This document shows, one piece after another, positions 10,027 to 19,718 of a stretch of DNA of 64,000 nt. The stretch comes from Gimesia chilikensis. GTDB taxonomy: Bacteria; Planctomycetota; Planctomycetia; Planctomycetales; Planctomycetaceae. The position numbers and the translations under genes were made by a program. The DNA is taken from contig NZ_CP036266.1 in assembly GCF_007744075.1 (NCBI RefSeq), positions 5,255,748 through 5,319,747 on the forward strand. The letters are read 5' to 3'. Numbering within the stretch: the stretch's first letter is position 1; every line of letters starts with the position of its first letter. The notes below the pieces were generated by a model. It was not told where the DNA came from. It did not search any database and saw only the letters and a list, made by a program, of their open reading frames with translations.

Positions 10027-10956
10027 CTATTCTGCCTTGGCGGGCTCGGCTGCTTTCTGAGGTGGTGGCACCTGTTGATTTGCCGGAACCGGCTGACCAA
10101 AGGCTCGAAAGCCGCGCATCTCCTGGGGTACTCGAAAATAGAAACGGTTGGCGGTGTACGCGTTCGTCCATTGATAACGGACCTGCCCTTCTTTGGGACG
10201 GACGCTCATTTTGGGACTGGTCCAGACTTCTTGCTTGTCGAGTTGAACTGTCGTCGCTGCTGCAGACAACCGTGCGCAACCATAAGACCAGGTCTTGCCA
10301 TCGGTTTCCAGAATCAGGATGACCTCGGGATTGAACCCGCGTTCAAAATAGAATGCCGCAGCATCCGAATTCTCTGCATCGGTCGGTTGATACTGGTCGA
10401 AAGGAGTGGGATGCAGATTCAGAAAGATCTGCTCCCGTCCCAGCATCTCCTCGGCTGAAAATCGAATTGCCAGCTGCTGCATCTGGTCCAGTCGTTCTTC
10501 CGCGGTCGCCGCCGGTTCGGGTGCATCGGGCAGCGGTTTGAATTCGATCCCGACCTCCCAGGGTTGCCAGGTCACACTGGGCCCTTCAATGCGAAACGGT
10601 TTTTCGGTCAACGAGAGGAATTCATAAGTGGCGCGTCCTGCAGTTCCTTCCGGATGATCCATTTCCACAGCGATATATGCCCAGGGACGCCCCGTTGTTC
10701 CTAAACGCCAGATCGCACCTTTGGTCACTTTATATTTGGGATCATGATATTTCATGACCGGTTCCTGAACGAAAGCCAGCGGCGCACTGCGTTCTTCCCT
10801 GGTACGAATCGACCAGGCATTGAGCAACTCCCGCATCGTATCGATTTTGGAATCATTGGCCGCCTCCTCTTGTTCCCCGGCAACGATCTGCACAACGACA
10901 CAACAGAGTAAAACCGCTGCAAAACTACTGAGAAATGTGATTCTCCGGCGCATCAT
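10027..10956 (-). CDS. secreted protein of unknown function
   Basis: A 309-residue protein with a clear signal peptide (RRRITFLSSFAAVLLCCVVVQIVAG). The mature part is mixed alpha/beta without cysteines that suggest metal binding, and ends in a Pro/Ala/Lys-rich tail (residues about 288-309). I do not recognise a named domain; similar secreted proteins of this length appear to be common in Planctomycetes. The start has AAGGA seven bases upstream. It converges on the propeller gene with a 14-base gap, so the two are not co-transcribed. Confidence 0.8.
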   Translation of the reverse strand: MMRRRITFLSSFAAVLLCCVVVQIVAGEQEEAANDSKIDTMRELLNAWSIRTREERSAPLAFVQEPVMKYHDPKYKVTKGAIWRLGTTGRPWAYIAVEMDHPEGTAGRATYEFLSLTEKPFRIEGPSVTWQPWEVGIEFKPLPDAPEPAATAEERLDQMQQLAIRFSAEEMLGREQIFLNLHPTPFDQYQPTDAENSDAAAFYFERGFNPEVILILETDGKTWSYGCARLSAAATTVQLDKQEVWTSPKMSVRPKEGQVRYQWTNAYTANRFYFRVPQEMRGFRAFGQPVPANQQVPPPQKAAEPAKAE

Positions 10957-11106
10957 GACGAGTTCCTTATTCGAGACAGATTCAGTTCAACGTGAACTCA
11001 TTGTATGAACACACAATCAGTGATCAAATATAAAGTTTGCTAAACGGGCGATTATTTAAGAATGCCTATTATTACTGTCCCGGTTGGATACCGCTGTATT
11101 TCGCGC

Positions 11107-11145
11107 ATAAAAAAACGGCAGCCCTGTTTTCAGGACTGCCGTTTT
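11107..11145 (-). terminator. intrinsic terminator of the DUF1559-lipoprotein operon
   Basis: On the minus strand the stem CGGCAGtCCTG/CAGGgCTGCCG with an AAAA loop is followed by TTTTTTT. It sits 22 bases beyond the stop of the small lipoprotein gene. Confidence 0.9.
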
Positions 11146-11167
11146 CCATTCCATTGAAAGGAAATCG

Positions 11168-11620
11168 CTACTTTGCTTTTTTGATATTGGGATTCAGCAG
11201 ACTGTCAGCTGCGGCATCCCCTTTGGCAGACTTCAAAATGATTTTGATTGAGTCTCCGCCCCCTTCCGGAATCATTACCTGAGTATCCTGTACTGCAGGT
11301 GGAGGATCCATCAGGTTTTCTCCCATGTTGCCGAGAACCACGCGGTAACTGCCGGGGGCAGCCCCATCTTCTTCTTCATAGGTTCCCAGCACAAAGGTAC
11401 CGTCTTCATTCACATTCGCCCGGGCGGTCCGCACATTTTCTCCACTCGTGAGTGGTAAGAGATCAATGTGAATCGGTCCGAACGGTTGATCATCCAGTGT
11501 TAATGTTCCCGCAGCCGGCACGGTCTGAACTGTCCGTTTACTCCCTGCTGCATCCCCGCCTCCACAGCCTGTCAGACAGATCATCAGGGTTGCCAACAGT
11601 ACGTTCGCTGAGCGCATCAT
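11168..11620 (-). CDS. small lipoprotein with transthyretin/carboxypeptidase-regulatory-like domain
   Basis: The 150-residue protein has a lipoprotein signal ending in LTGCGGGDA, with Cys19 as the lipidation site. The mature part is a single predicted beta-sandwich, with GTLTLDDQPF, NVNEDGTFVLGTY and APGSYRVVL as strand-rich signatures of carboxypeptidase-regulatory-like domains. Small proteins of this kind are habitually encoded next to DUF1559 pseudopilins in Planctomycetes, as here: the DUF1559 gene lies 99 bases upstream on the same strand. Function is unknown; a surface or periplasmic partner of the pseudopilin is an inference. Confidence 0.85.
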   Translation of the reverse strand: MMRSANVLLATLMICLTGCGGGDAAGSKRTVQTVPAAGTLTLDDQPFGPIHIDLLPLTSGENVRTARANVNEDGTFVLGTYEEEDGAAPGSYRVVLGNMGENLMDPPPAVQDTQVMIPEGGGDSIKIILKSAKGDAAADSLLNPNIKKAK

Positions 11621-11675
11621 CGTATGCTTGTTTCCTATTCCAAAATGACAAATGAACTTCAGGTCATCAGCACGA

Positions 11676-11705
11676 TTTCCTCTCCCGGATCTCCGGGAGA
11701 GGAAA
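11676..11705. repeat. 30-base near-perfect palindrome between operon genes
   Basis: The arms TTTCCTCTCCCGGA and TCCGGGAGAGGAAA (14 bp) are separated by only two bases. It lies between the stop of the DUF1559 gene and the start of the lipoprotein gene. No T-run follows on the minus strand, so it looks like an mRNA stabilising or partial-termination hairpin. Confidence 0.85.
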
Positions 11706-11719
11706 CTGAAAATGGCTGA

Positions 11720-12733
<1,014 letters not shown>

Positions 12734-13298
12734 ACTGACTCTCCTTTAAGAATAAGAATAGTGATTATTGAGATGATAAAATCAGTCTCTCTCACAACAC
12801 GCAGTATCGTTTCTCTCTCAGATGGAAATGAAAGGACATCTGATTGAATGAGAGTATAAATCGTTGCTCAGTACGCTCGGTTAACATCAGTTCAAAACTG
12901 ATGTCGCTCGTAGTTAGAATTGAGTTAGATTCCGTTACCGGAAATTTAAATGAATGGAACCCCTGAAAACGGGGAGGAGATGCGAAAATCCAAACGGATT
13001 ATTAATGGAAATTAAATAAATCAACACTCTCCGATCCGATTTTAATCGTAGTTTTATAAAATTGTCAAACAAGATATTTCGATGTTACGACATTTCGAAA
13101 TAAGTAAGAATCCTTAATAATAAACAGGATTTCTAAGGTAAATTGACAAGGCCCTACGCAGTTGTGGCGATACAGATGTGAGACTGAGACCTGTAGAATT
13201 CCTGCATCGTTAGAAATACCCGCTGCATAACATTATGAATGACATTACTTCCGAACTCTTTACTGTTTTAACAGTAACTCACCAACGAATCGCGCTTC
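12734..13298. other. AT-rich intergenic region
   Basis: This 565-base gap lies between divergently transcribed genes. It contains no credible coding frame. The section around 13020-13140 is strikingly AT-rich. A TTGACA at about 13143 has no convincing -10 element at normal spacing, so I assign no promoter. Confidence 0.6.
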
Positions 13299-14372
13299 AT
13301 GTCACCACTCAATCATTATGACTTCATCATCGTTGGCCAGGGGCTCGCAGGCACAGCGCTCGGCTGGACGCTGCAGCAACGCGGCTATCAAACCTTGATC
13401 ATTGATCGTGGTGAAGAGATCACGTCCTCGAAAATTGCAGCCGGTTTGATCACGCCCATAACGGGACTGCGACTGGTGGTCTCCTGGCGACTGGAAGAAT
13501 TCCTGCCTTGCGCAATCCGCTTCTATCGAGAGATTGAATCACTCACCGATTCCCGTTTTCTCGAACTGAAACCGATGCTGAGACTATTCGCTTCTGAACA
13601 GGAGCAGGAACAGTACCAGCAACGATCCCAGACACATTTTCCGGAACTGGTTTCCATTCCCGAGCCCCTGGCGAACGAAGCTGAATTCGATGTGTCACAG
13701 GGGGGATTTGAAATGCAGAGTGGAGGAAAACTGGATGTCCCCACTTACCTGGAAGCTTCACGAGAGTGGTTTCAAAAACAAAACTGTTTTTTGAAAGCAG
13801 ACATCGATCCTCGCCAGGATCTGGAATGGGAAGCAGACCAGCTCCAGATCAACCGTCTGGGAGTGAGTGCCGACAAAATCATTTTCTGCCAGGGGATCCA
13901 GGCGCGGCGCAATCCCTGGTTTGAAAAAGTGCCTTTTGAGGGCGTCAAAGGAGAAATCCTGACTTTGAAAATTCCAGGCCTGACAGAGCGACGCGTGGTC
14001 AACCGGGGAGTCTGGCTCGCGCACTGGCAGGACGACCTGTATCGTGCCGGCTCAACTTATGATCGGGAACACCTCGACTGCGAACCCACGGTTGCCGGCC
14101 GAAAAGAAATCATGCAGCGTCTGACCGAATTTCTGAAAGTTCCGTTTGAAGTTGTCGAGCATCGGGCCGCGGTCCGTCCGGTCATTCACGGACGACTGCC
14201 TGTCTTGGGACTGCATCCGGAAAACCCGTGCGTCGGATTCTTCAACGGTTTTGCCTCGAAAGGGAGTCTGCAAACCCCCTGGATGGCAGCCCATTTTGCC
14301 GATGTACTGGAAGACAAAGCGACTCTGGAAAAACAACTGGACCTCAGCCGTAAGCTCAAACCAAAATCATGA
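13299..14372 (+). CDS. FAD-dependent oxidoreductase of the DAO family, MnmC(o)-like
   Basis: The 357-residue protein begins with a Rossmann FAD-binding motif (DFIIVGQGLAGTALG, residues 8-22) and the acidic end of beta-2 (LIIDRG). It continues as a D-amino-acid-oxidase fold with AAGLITPITGLR (about 48-59), a region like the substrate site of glycine oxidase and the MnmC oxidase domain. The C-terminal FAD motif is GRLPVLGLHPEN...FFNGFASKGSLQTPW. The stop overlaps the next start as ATGA, so it is translationally coupled to an MnmM-type methyltransferase gene. That pairing suggests it oxidises carboxymethylaminomethyl-uridine in tRNA to aminomethyl-uridine. The family is certain, the tRNA role is inference. 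Confidence 0.85.
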   Translation: MSPLNHYDFIIVGQGLAGTALGWTLQQRGYQTLIIDRGEEITSSKIAAGLITPITGLRLVVSWRLEEFLPCAIRFYREIESLTDSRFLELKPMLRLFASEQEQEQYQQRSQTHFPELVSIPEPLANEAEFDVSQGGFEMQSGGKLDVPTYLEASREWFQKQNCFLKADIDPRQDLEWEADQLQINRLGVSADKIIFCQGIQARRNPWFEKVPFEGVKGEILTLKIPGLTERRVVNRGVWLAHWQDDLYRAGSTYDREHLDCEPTVAGRKEIMQRLTEFLKVPFEVVEHRAAVRPVIHGRLPVLGLHPENPCVGFFNGFASKGSLQTPWMAAHFADVLEDKATLEKQLDLSRKLKPKS

Positions 14373-14938
14373 CACGTTTAACCGACCAGGCACACGCACG
14401 CATCTCTGATATTCTCCGCGCCGGTGAAACCGCCATCGACGCCACTGCGGGGAACGGGCACGACACCTGTTTTCTCTGTCAGACCGTTGGTCCCACGGGG
14501 CACGTGTATGCAATCGACATTCAAGAGTCGGCACTGGAGCAGACAGCCGCACAACTCGCGGAGGCGGACTGCTTTCATTGTGAGCTGATCTGCTGTGATC
14601 ACAGTCTACTGGCAGAGATCGTTCCGGCTGAACACCAGGGCGCAACGGGGGCGATCATGTTTAACCTGGGCTACCTGCCCGGGGGTGATCACAGCCTGAT
14701 TACGCAGGAGGCGACTACAGTAAAAGCGCTGGACGCGGCGATCGATTACCTGCGTCCCGGAGGAATTCTGACGATCCTCGCGTATCCGGGACATCCTGGC
14801 GGGGAAGCAGAAACCGGTGCCATTGTAGAATGGATGAACCAGCTACCTGCCAGCGAATTCAAAACGGAAACGATCCTGGCGCGTTCGTCTGCGCCCACCG
14901 CACCGCGTCTGTTGATTGTCACCAGGCAGGAATCCTGA
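14369..14938 (+). CDS. mnmM: MnmM/YtqB-type SAM methyltransferase (putative tRNA U34 modification)
   Basis: The 189-residue protein is a class I SAM methyltransferase of the rRNA_methylase (YtqB) family. It shows the SAM motif AIDATAGNGHDTCFL (residues 22-36), an acidic loop in AIDIQESAL, and the hallmark FNLGYLPGGDHSLIT (about 98-112). Members of this family, named MnmM, were shown in Bacillus subtilis and plants to methylate nm5s2U34 of tRNA to mnm5s2U. It follows the FAD oxidase gene with an ATGA overlap, fitting a two-step pathway. The length is normal for the family. Confidence 0.85.
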   Translation: MTRLTDQAHARISDILRAGETAIDATAGNGHDTCFLCQTVGPTGHVYAIDIQESALEQTAAQLAEADCFHCELICCDHSLLAEIVPAEHQGATGAIMFNLGYLPGGDHSLITQEATTVKALDAAIDYLRPGGILTILAYPGHPGGEAETGAIVEWMNQLPASEFKTETILARSSAPTAPRLLIVTRQES

Positions 14939-14945
14939 GACAGAA

Positions 14946-15188
14946 TTATTCCTCTTCAGAGGAATCCTCGTGCGATTGCGAAGACTCACGGATTTCGTCA
15001 ATGATCTGACGGGCCCGATCCACGTTCGAGGAGACCACATCGACCTTAATCTCAAAAATACCGGTCATCGCAGCCTGATTTTCATTCTCGAGCAGACAGC
15101 GAATGCCTTCCCCTTCCAGCGTCATCTTGATGAATTCCGCTTCCATCACATTCGTCGTTGAATAGACAGTTTCCAGACTATCACTCAT
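14946..15188 (-). CDS. DUF2007 domain protein
   Basis: An 80-residue protein of the DUF2007 (putative signal transducing protein) family. It has the typical opening ETVYSTTNVMEAEFIKMTLEGEG, read in two parts as ETVYSTTN and MEAEFIKMTLEGEGI, then a ferredoxin-like half-domain ending DRARQIIDEIRES and an acidic, Ser-rich tail. Such proteins are small and cytoplasmic, and their ligand is unknown. The start at 15188 has AAGGA ten bases before it; an upstream ATG at 15248 would add 20 residues without family support. It converges on the methyltransferase gene with a gap of seven bases. Confidence 0.8.
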   Translation of the reverse strand: MSDSLETVYSTTNVMEAEFIKMTLEGEGIRCLLENENQAAMTGIFEIKVDVVSSNVDRARQIIDEIRESSQSHEDSSEEE

Positions 15189-15455
15189 GGTATTGTGTTC
15201 CTTAGACAAACCGTCCCTGAAGAGTGAACTCATCATGGAGCGCTTCACAGTCAGTCAAATAATGGTCTCGTACCCTGTAAGGCTAACCTGATTCAGTGTT
15301 AACATCAATATTAAATACACAGGATACGCTTCAGATCGCCGATGGTCGGCTGGAATTCATCAGCAGGGTGAATGGAATTGAATCTCAGGGTCACCGCCTG
15401 CTATTCTGTAAGGGTGCTCTGATTATCATCGCCATCTAACAAGGGATCTCTCCCC

Positions 15456-16718
15456 ATGAACCGCCTGTCACTCCGAAGTCTTTGCCTGCATCTCCTGACT
15501 CCCCTGCTGATCACAGGCGGCCTGATTCCCTGCTCGACTCAAGCGGAGCCCTCTGCAAAGAAACCTGTGGTCCTGACGGACCGGGCCCGTGAGTTGCATC
15601 GGCAATGTCTGGTGGTCGATGGTCACAACGACCTTCCCTGGACGATGCGGGAAAAAGCGGCCTCTTCCTTTAAACAGGCTGACATCGCCCAACCACAACC
15701 GAAGTTCCATACCGATATTCCCCGGTTGCGTGAGGGAAATGTGGGAGCCCAGTTCTGGTCTGCTTATGTTCCTGCTGAGACCAGCCAGGAACGCAGGGCC
15801 GCTCATTACACCCTGGAACAGATCGACCTGATTCACCGGATGATCAAGCGTTATCCTGACGTATTCGAAATGGCATCCACGGCTGATGATATCGAACGGA
15901 TACACAAATCGGGGAAGATCGCCTCCATGATCGGTGTCGAAGGGGGGCACTCCATTGAAAACTCACTTTCATTGCTGCGGGTCTTCTACGGTCTGGGAGT
16001 CCGTTACATGACACTCACGCACTCCGACACACTAGACTGGGCTGACTCTGCAACCGATACAGCCAAACATGACGGCCTTTCCCCGTTCGGTGAGGAGGTT
16101 GTTCGCACCATGAACGAACTGGGGATGCTGGTCGATATTTCCCACGTCTCGCAGGCAACCATGGAGGATGTGCTGCGGGTCAGCCAGGCGCCCATCATCG
16201 CCTCGCATTCTTCAGCCCGGGCCGTTGCGGATCATGTGCGGAATGTACCCGATGAGATCCTGGTGAAAGTCAAAGAGAACGGAGGCGTGGTGATGGTGAA
16301 TTATTTCTCCGGATTCGTCGTACCGGAATCAGCCCGCCAGATGACAGAAATGTTCCATGTCCGTCGGGAGCTGAAAAAGAAATATCCCGATGAAACAGAG
16401 TTCAATCGGGAATACAATCGCTGGAAGAGCAGCCACAAAATGCAGCCCGGCACTATTCATGATGTGGTCGATCATATTGACCACATTGCTAAAGTCGCCG
16501 GAGTGGAACATGTGGGCATTGGTTCGGACTTTGACGGCGTCTCGACGCTTCCCAGTCAACTGGAAGATGTCTCAACCTATCCCCTGATCACTCAGGCTCT
16601 GCTCGACCGGGGTTATACCGATCAGCAGATCAAACAGATCATGGGACTGAACCTCCTGCGGGTCATGCGGGAAGCCGAGCAGGTCGCCCATCGTCTGCAA
16701 CAGCAGACAAAAGACTGA
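15456..16718 (+). CDS. membrane dipeptidase (renal dipeptidase, peptidase M19)
   Basis: The 420-residue protein has a signal peptide and the M19 metal motif VVDGHNDLPW (about residues 48-57). The bridging glutamate is in GVEGGHSIENS, ISHVSQATMEDVL and ASHSSARAV supply further ligands, and GVEHVGIGSDFDGV lies near residue 357. The family are zinc-dependent dipeptidases that can hydrolyse dipeptides with D-residues or dehydro-bonds. Here the enzyme should act in the periplasm or extracellularly. The RBS is AAGGGA. It stands alone between divergent and convergent neighbours. Confidence 0.95.
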   Translation: MNRLSLRSLCLHLLTPLLITGGLIPCSTQAEPSAKKPVVLTDRARELHRQCLVVDGHNDLPWTMREKAASSFKQADIAQPQPKFHTDIPRLREGNVGAQFWSAYVPAETSQERRAAHYTLEQIDLIHRMIKRYPDVFEMASTADDIERIHKSGKIASMIGVEGGHSIENSLSLLRVFYGLGVRYMTLTHSDTLDWADSATDTAKHDGLSPFGEEVVRTMNELGMLVDISHVSQATMEDVLRVSQAPIIASHSSARAVADHVRNVPDEILVKVKENGGVVMVNYFSGFVVPESARQMTEMFHVRRELKKKYPDETEFNREYNRWKSSHKMQPGTIHDVVDHIDHIAKVAGVEHVGIGSDFDGVSTLPSQLEDVSTYPLITQALLDRGYTDQQIKQIMGLNLLRVMREAEQVAHRLQQQTKD

Positions 16719-16775
16719 CAGTCAGCTTCCCGTTGTCCTCTGTCACCCGCAGAAGAATCAGTTTATACCAAAACC

Positions 16776-18695
16776 CTATTTTGAGTCCGGCAGCTTCGGC
16801 ATGACAGGACGCGGTGCTACCAGCTCCGGCTCTTCAGCCGGGGGTGGTGCCGGCAGCTTCACCTGGGCGGGCTGCTCCTTAGGTGCCGCCTGCTTGACCT
16901 GTTTTTCCAGACTCTGCTGCTGCTGAACCTCTTTGAGATAATCCTGCAGCAGACGATAGGTATTCTGAAACTCCTGACGATTCGTAATCATGTGATATTG
17001 TGAATCGACCTGAACCTGCTGATAGTTGGCAATCACTGCTTCCAGTTCAGCCGGATCGGGAGGGGTGGAACTGGATTCCAGTCCTTCAGGAAGTGCCAGG
17101 TAGTCTTTCCAGGCAGCATCCACGACATCGGTCAGTGACTGGTGTGCTCCCAGCAACTGATACTTCAGTTCGTCACTTTGAAGCTCCTGCTGTGCCAGAT
17201 GAGCGACATCCTGCTCGATGCGAACCATATCCCAGACTTCAGAAACTCCATCACTGAAAAACAGGATGACCGTCGATTTATCTTTGGTCAGACTGTCCAG
17301 GCCGGTCTCCATGGTGACGGCTTCTTCTTCCCCCACCTTCCAGACCGCACGTTGTTTGGTTTTATCAATCGCCCCCTGCAGAGGCAGAGTGATATTACCT
17401 TCTTTATTGAAGTAAGTCCCGGCGATCGCACCATTCTTACCGACCGCCAGCTGGACTGTGACATTCACATCCTGGGTTCCCTGAGGAACGATCGCGAATA
17501 ACCCGACCGGCATCCACTCTGCTGACTCTTCAGGAGGAGTCACGCTTTCGGCAATCTGATTGGCCTGGGATGCGTAATCGTTAACAGGTGCAATGGGCGT
17601 CCCATCATTGTAGATGTAGCCGTCATTGATGGAATAGTTATAGACGACGGGTGTCAGATTATTGTAACCGCACCAGGAAGCCAGACCACCGTAAGTAGCC
17701 CAGATCCAGGGACGGTAACCGTATCTGCGATAATGGTAGTAAGGATAGTATCCGTAACCGCGGCGATAACGACTATAGCCGGAACCGTATCCATAGCCGA
17801 TTCCGAATCCGTAGCCTGTCCGGTAACCGGACCAGTAACCGGGATTATAATGATAGGATCTGCTGGCATAGCCGGTATGACCTCGGCCACGATTGTAGTT
17901 TCGGCCTGATCTTAATCCGGTACCGCCACGTCCAGCATGATGATGTCCTCCGGAGCTTAAACCAGGATTACTGTGTCGATGCTGACTGCCAAAGCCAGAC
18001 TGAATTCCCCCGGGACGATAACCGGTGGCTCCCCGGTAATATTGATCGGTTCTGCCGTGACGACTTCCCCCCGAGCTTAATCCGCTGATGTTGCTTCCCC
18101 GGCGGGATCCGAAATCCTGAACTGACGAGCGGGAACGGTTGGAAGCGGAAGAACCGGATCGGTTACGACTGCCGGAATGCAGCCCCGGATTACCGGTCAC
18201 ACTACGCTGTCCCCGCGAAATGGAATTACGGGGAGAATTCTGCGATCTGCCGGAAGCAGAGGAACCGGAATGTCCGGGACGCATCGTGGTATGACTGGAG
18301 CGTCCCGAAGAACTGCCGAATGACTGATTGAACGATCGCGAAGGAGCACTCTGTCGACTGCTGCCTGAACCGCGAAAGGAACTTGAGTTCGGACGTGAGA
18401 ATGAACGCCCGGGAGACATTGAGCGGGACGATCCGCTACGCTGGCTACTCCCCCGAGAGATGCTGCCCCGGGAAATACTCCCTCGGGAAATGCTCCCTCG
18501 CGAACTACTACCGCGGGACATGCTGCCGCGCTGGCTTCCCCCTCCGGAGAATCCCCCCCGGTGTCCGCCACCGCCTCCGCCACTTCGACTGCCGCCGCCT
18601 CCGCCGCCGCGACCACCCCGTTGGGCGAAACTATCGACTTCGCTGACGCATAACATCGTCAGCAACACTAAGAACGTGATTGATATCTTTTTCAT
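16776..18695 (-). CDS. secreted SRG-repeat, Gly/Tyr-rich protein
   Basis: The 639-residue protein starts with a signal peptide (MKKISITFLVLLTMLCVSEV). Residues about 25-250 are almost only Gly, Ser and Arg, with runs of Gly and tandem GSISRG/GSSSRG units. A Gly/Tyr/Arg-rich stretch follows (GYGYGSGYSRYRRGYGYYP, about 300-320), then a short conserved WATYGGLASWCGYNN. Residues about 395-510 form a predicted beta-domain (GAIAGTYFNKEGNITLPLQG), and the end is helical and Pro-rich. The basic low-complexity part could bind polyanions or phase-separate; that is inference. AGGTGA precedes the chosen ATG; an in-frame ATG at 18734 adds a poor leader. Confidence 0.85.
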   Translation of the reverse strand: MKKISITFLVLLTMLCVSEVDSFAQRGGRGGGGGGSRSGGGGGGHRGGFSGGGSQRGSMSRGSSSRGSISRGSISRGSISRGSSQRSGSSRSMSPGRSFSRPNSSSFRGSGSSRQSAPSRSFNQSFGSSSGRSSHTTMRPGHSGSSASGRSQNSPRNSISRGQRSVTGNPGLHSGSRNRSGSSASNRSRSSVQDFGSRRGSNISGLSSGGSRHGRTDQYYRGATGYRPGGIQSGFGSQHRHSNPGLSSGGHHHAGRGGTGLRSGRNYNRGRGHTGYASRSYHYNPGYWSGYRTGYGFGIGYGYGSGYSRYRRGYGYYPYYHYRRYGYRPWIWATYGGLASWCGYNNLTPVVYNYSINDGYIYNDGTPIAPVNDYASQANQIAESVTPPEESAEWMPVGLFAIVPQGTQDVNVTVQLAVGKNGAIAGTYFNKEGNITLPLQGAIDKTKQRAVWKVGEEEAVTMETGLDSLTKDKSTVILFFSDGVSEVWDMVRIEQDVAHLAQQELQSDELKYQLLGAHQSLTDVVDAAWKDYLALPEGLESSSTPPDPAELEAVIANYQQVQVDSQYHMITNRQEFQNTYRLLQDYLKEVQQQQSLEKQVKQAAPKEQPAQVKLPAPPPAEEPELVAPRPVMPKLPDSK

Positions 18696-19367
18696 TGAGT
18701 TCACCTGACCGACCACGAAGGTGAGAGCCCCCATGCATCGTCCTGATAGTACTTCTATGCGAAAAAGCGGACAGGTTTCCTACCTGACATCCGAGCCCGT
18801 TAAGCATAAGAGAGAGAAAAAACTGATCAGGCAGATATCTCGCCGTCAGTATCCAGACAGACGTACTTAGACTGTAACCGTCTATGGTAATTATCTCTGG
18901 TGTTCAGGTGGGGTAGGAAGCAGAGATAAATTTTAATAGCAGCGCAGACAGCACAAATTACTGTTTTCAACTGACTCAGCGACTTCGCATCCTGCTGGAA
19001 TGCTGCCGAATCTCAATGGCCCGTATATCTGTCACAATAGGAATCGGGGTTCTAAAAGTCAATAACTGCCTGTCTGTAACAGATCTATCGTCAGGCATCA
19101 ACCAGAGTGCATGGGTCCGGAATCGCTCTTAATTTCATGCGTTCCAGGGCTGTTCCAGAAGCAAATATTCACGTTTTTAAAAAATTCATCATTTCTTTGG
19201 AATAAACGGGAAGCAACGGGCCTCTTACAGACAGCAGGGACCGATTGGGCCCTGTCTGACGCACGAGACACATTACCGGGTTTCTTTCCTATCATGGAAC
19301 TGGCCCCGGTCTGCAGGCCTCTCATCCCTGCGGATCTGTTATTGAATCGAGAATTTGGAGAACTGAG
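18696..19367. other. intergenic region without genes
   Basis: This 672-base gap lies between divergently oriented genes. No credible ORF is present. A hairpin CAGACAG-GGG/CCC-TGTCTG around 19227-19261 lies about 110 bases before the small lipoprotein start and may be in its leader. Confidence 0.55.
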
Positions 19368-19631
19368 ATGAAATCACTGTCGACACTTTTCACCATGCTG
19401 GCCCTGACCCTGTTCTTTGTTGGTTGTGGCAAAACTGAAACACCAGCTCCCAGCGAAACTCCTGCTCCCGCAGAAACACCTGCTGAAACTCCTGCTGCTC
19501 CTGAAGGGGAAGCTGCTGCACCAGAAGGGGAAGCCGCTAAGCCAGAAGAAGCTGCCGCTAAACCAGAGGAAGCTGCTGCTAAGCCAGAAGAAGCTAAACC
19601 AGAAGCCAAGCCAGAAGAAAAGAAACCCTAA
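19368..19631 (+). CDS. small lipoprotein with Ala/Pro/Glu/Lys repeats
   Basis: An 87-residue protein with a lipoprotein signal ending LFFVGCGKTE (lipidated Cys20). The whole mature chain is low complexity: ETPAP-type repeats (about 24-45), then EGEAAAPEGEAA, then tandem KPEEAAA units (about 58-74) and a KPEAKPEEKKP end. Such a chain would be an extended, charged spacer between membrane and cell wall or peptidoglycan; this is inference. GGAG lies eight bases before the ATG, and a strong terminator follows 30 bases after the stop, which supports expression as a single gene. Confidence 0.85.
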   Translation: MKSLSTLFTMLALTLFFVGCGKTETPAPSETPAPAETPAETPAAPEGEAAAPEGEAAKPEEAAAKPEEAAAKPEEAKPEAKPEEKKP

Positions 19632-19661
19632 GCTCTGGCATGTCATGCATGATGACGACAC

Positions 19662-19700
19662 AAAAAAAGCTCTCCTGATCTGTCAGGAGAGCTTTTTGTT
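19662..19700. terminator. bidirectional intrinsic terminator
   Basis: The arms AAAAAGCTCTCCTGA and TCAGGAGAGCTTTTT enclose a four-base loop. The A-run and T-run on both sides make it serve the lipoprotein gene (plus) and folD (minus). Confidence 0.93.
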
Positions 19701-19718
19701 TTGGTTGTTGAACTCAGT

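Noticed and set aside
13141-13175. Promoter TTGACA with GATACA
   Set aside because: Spacing is about 20 bases and the -10 match is poor.
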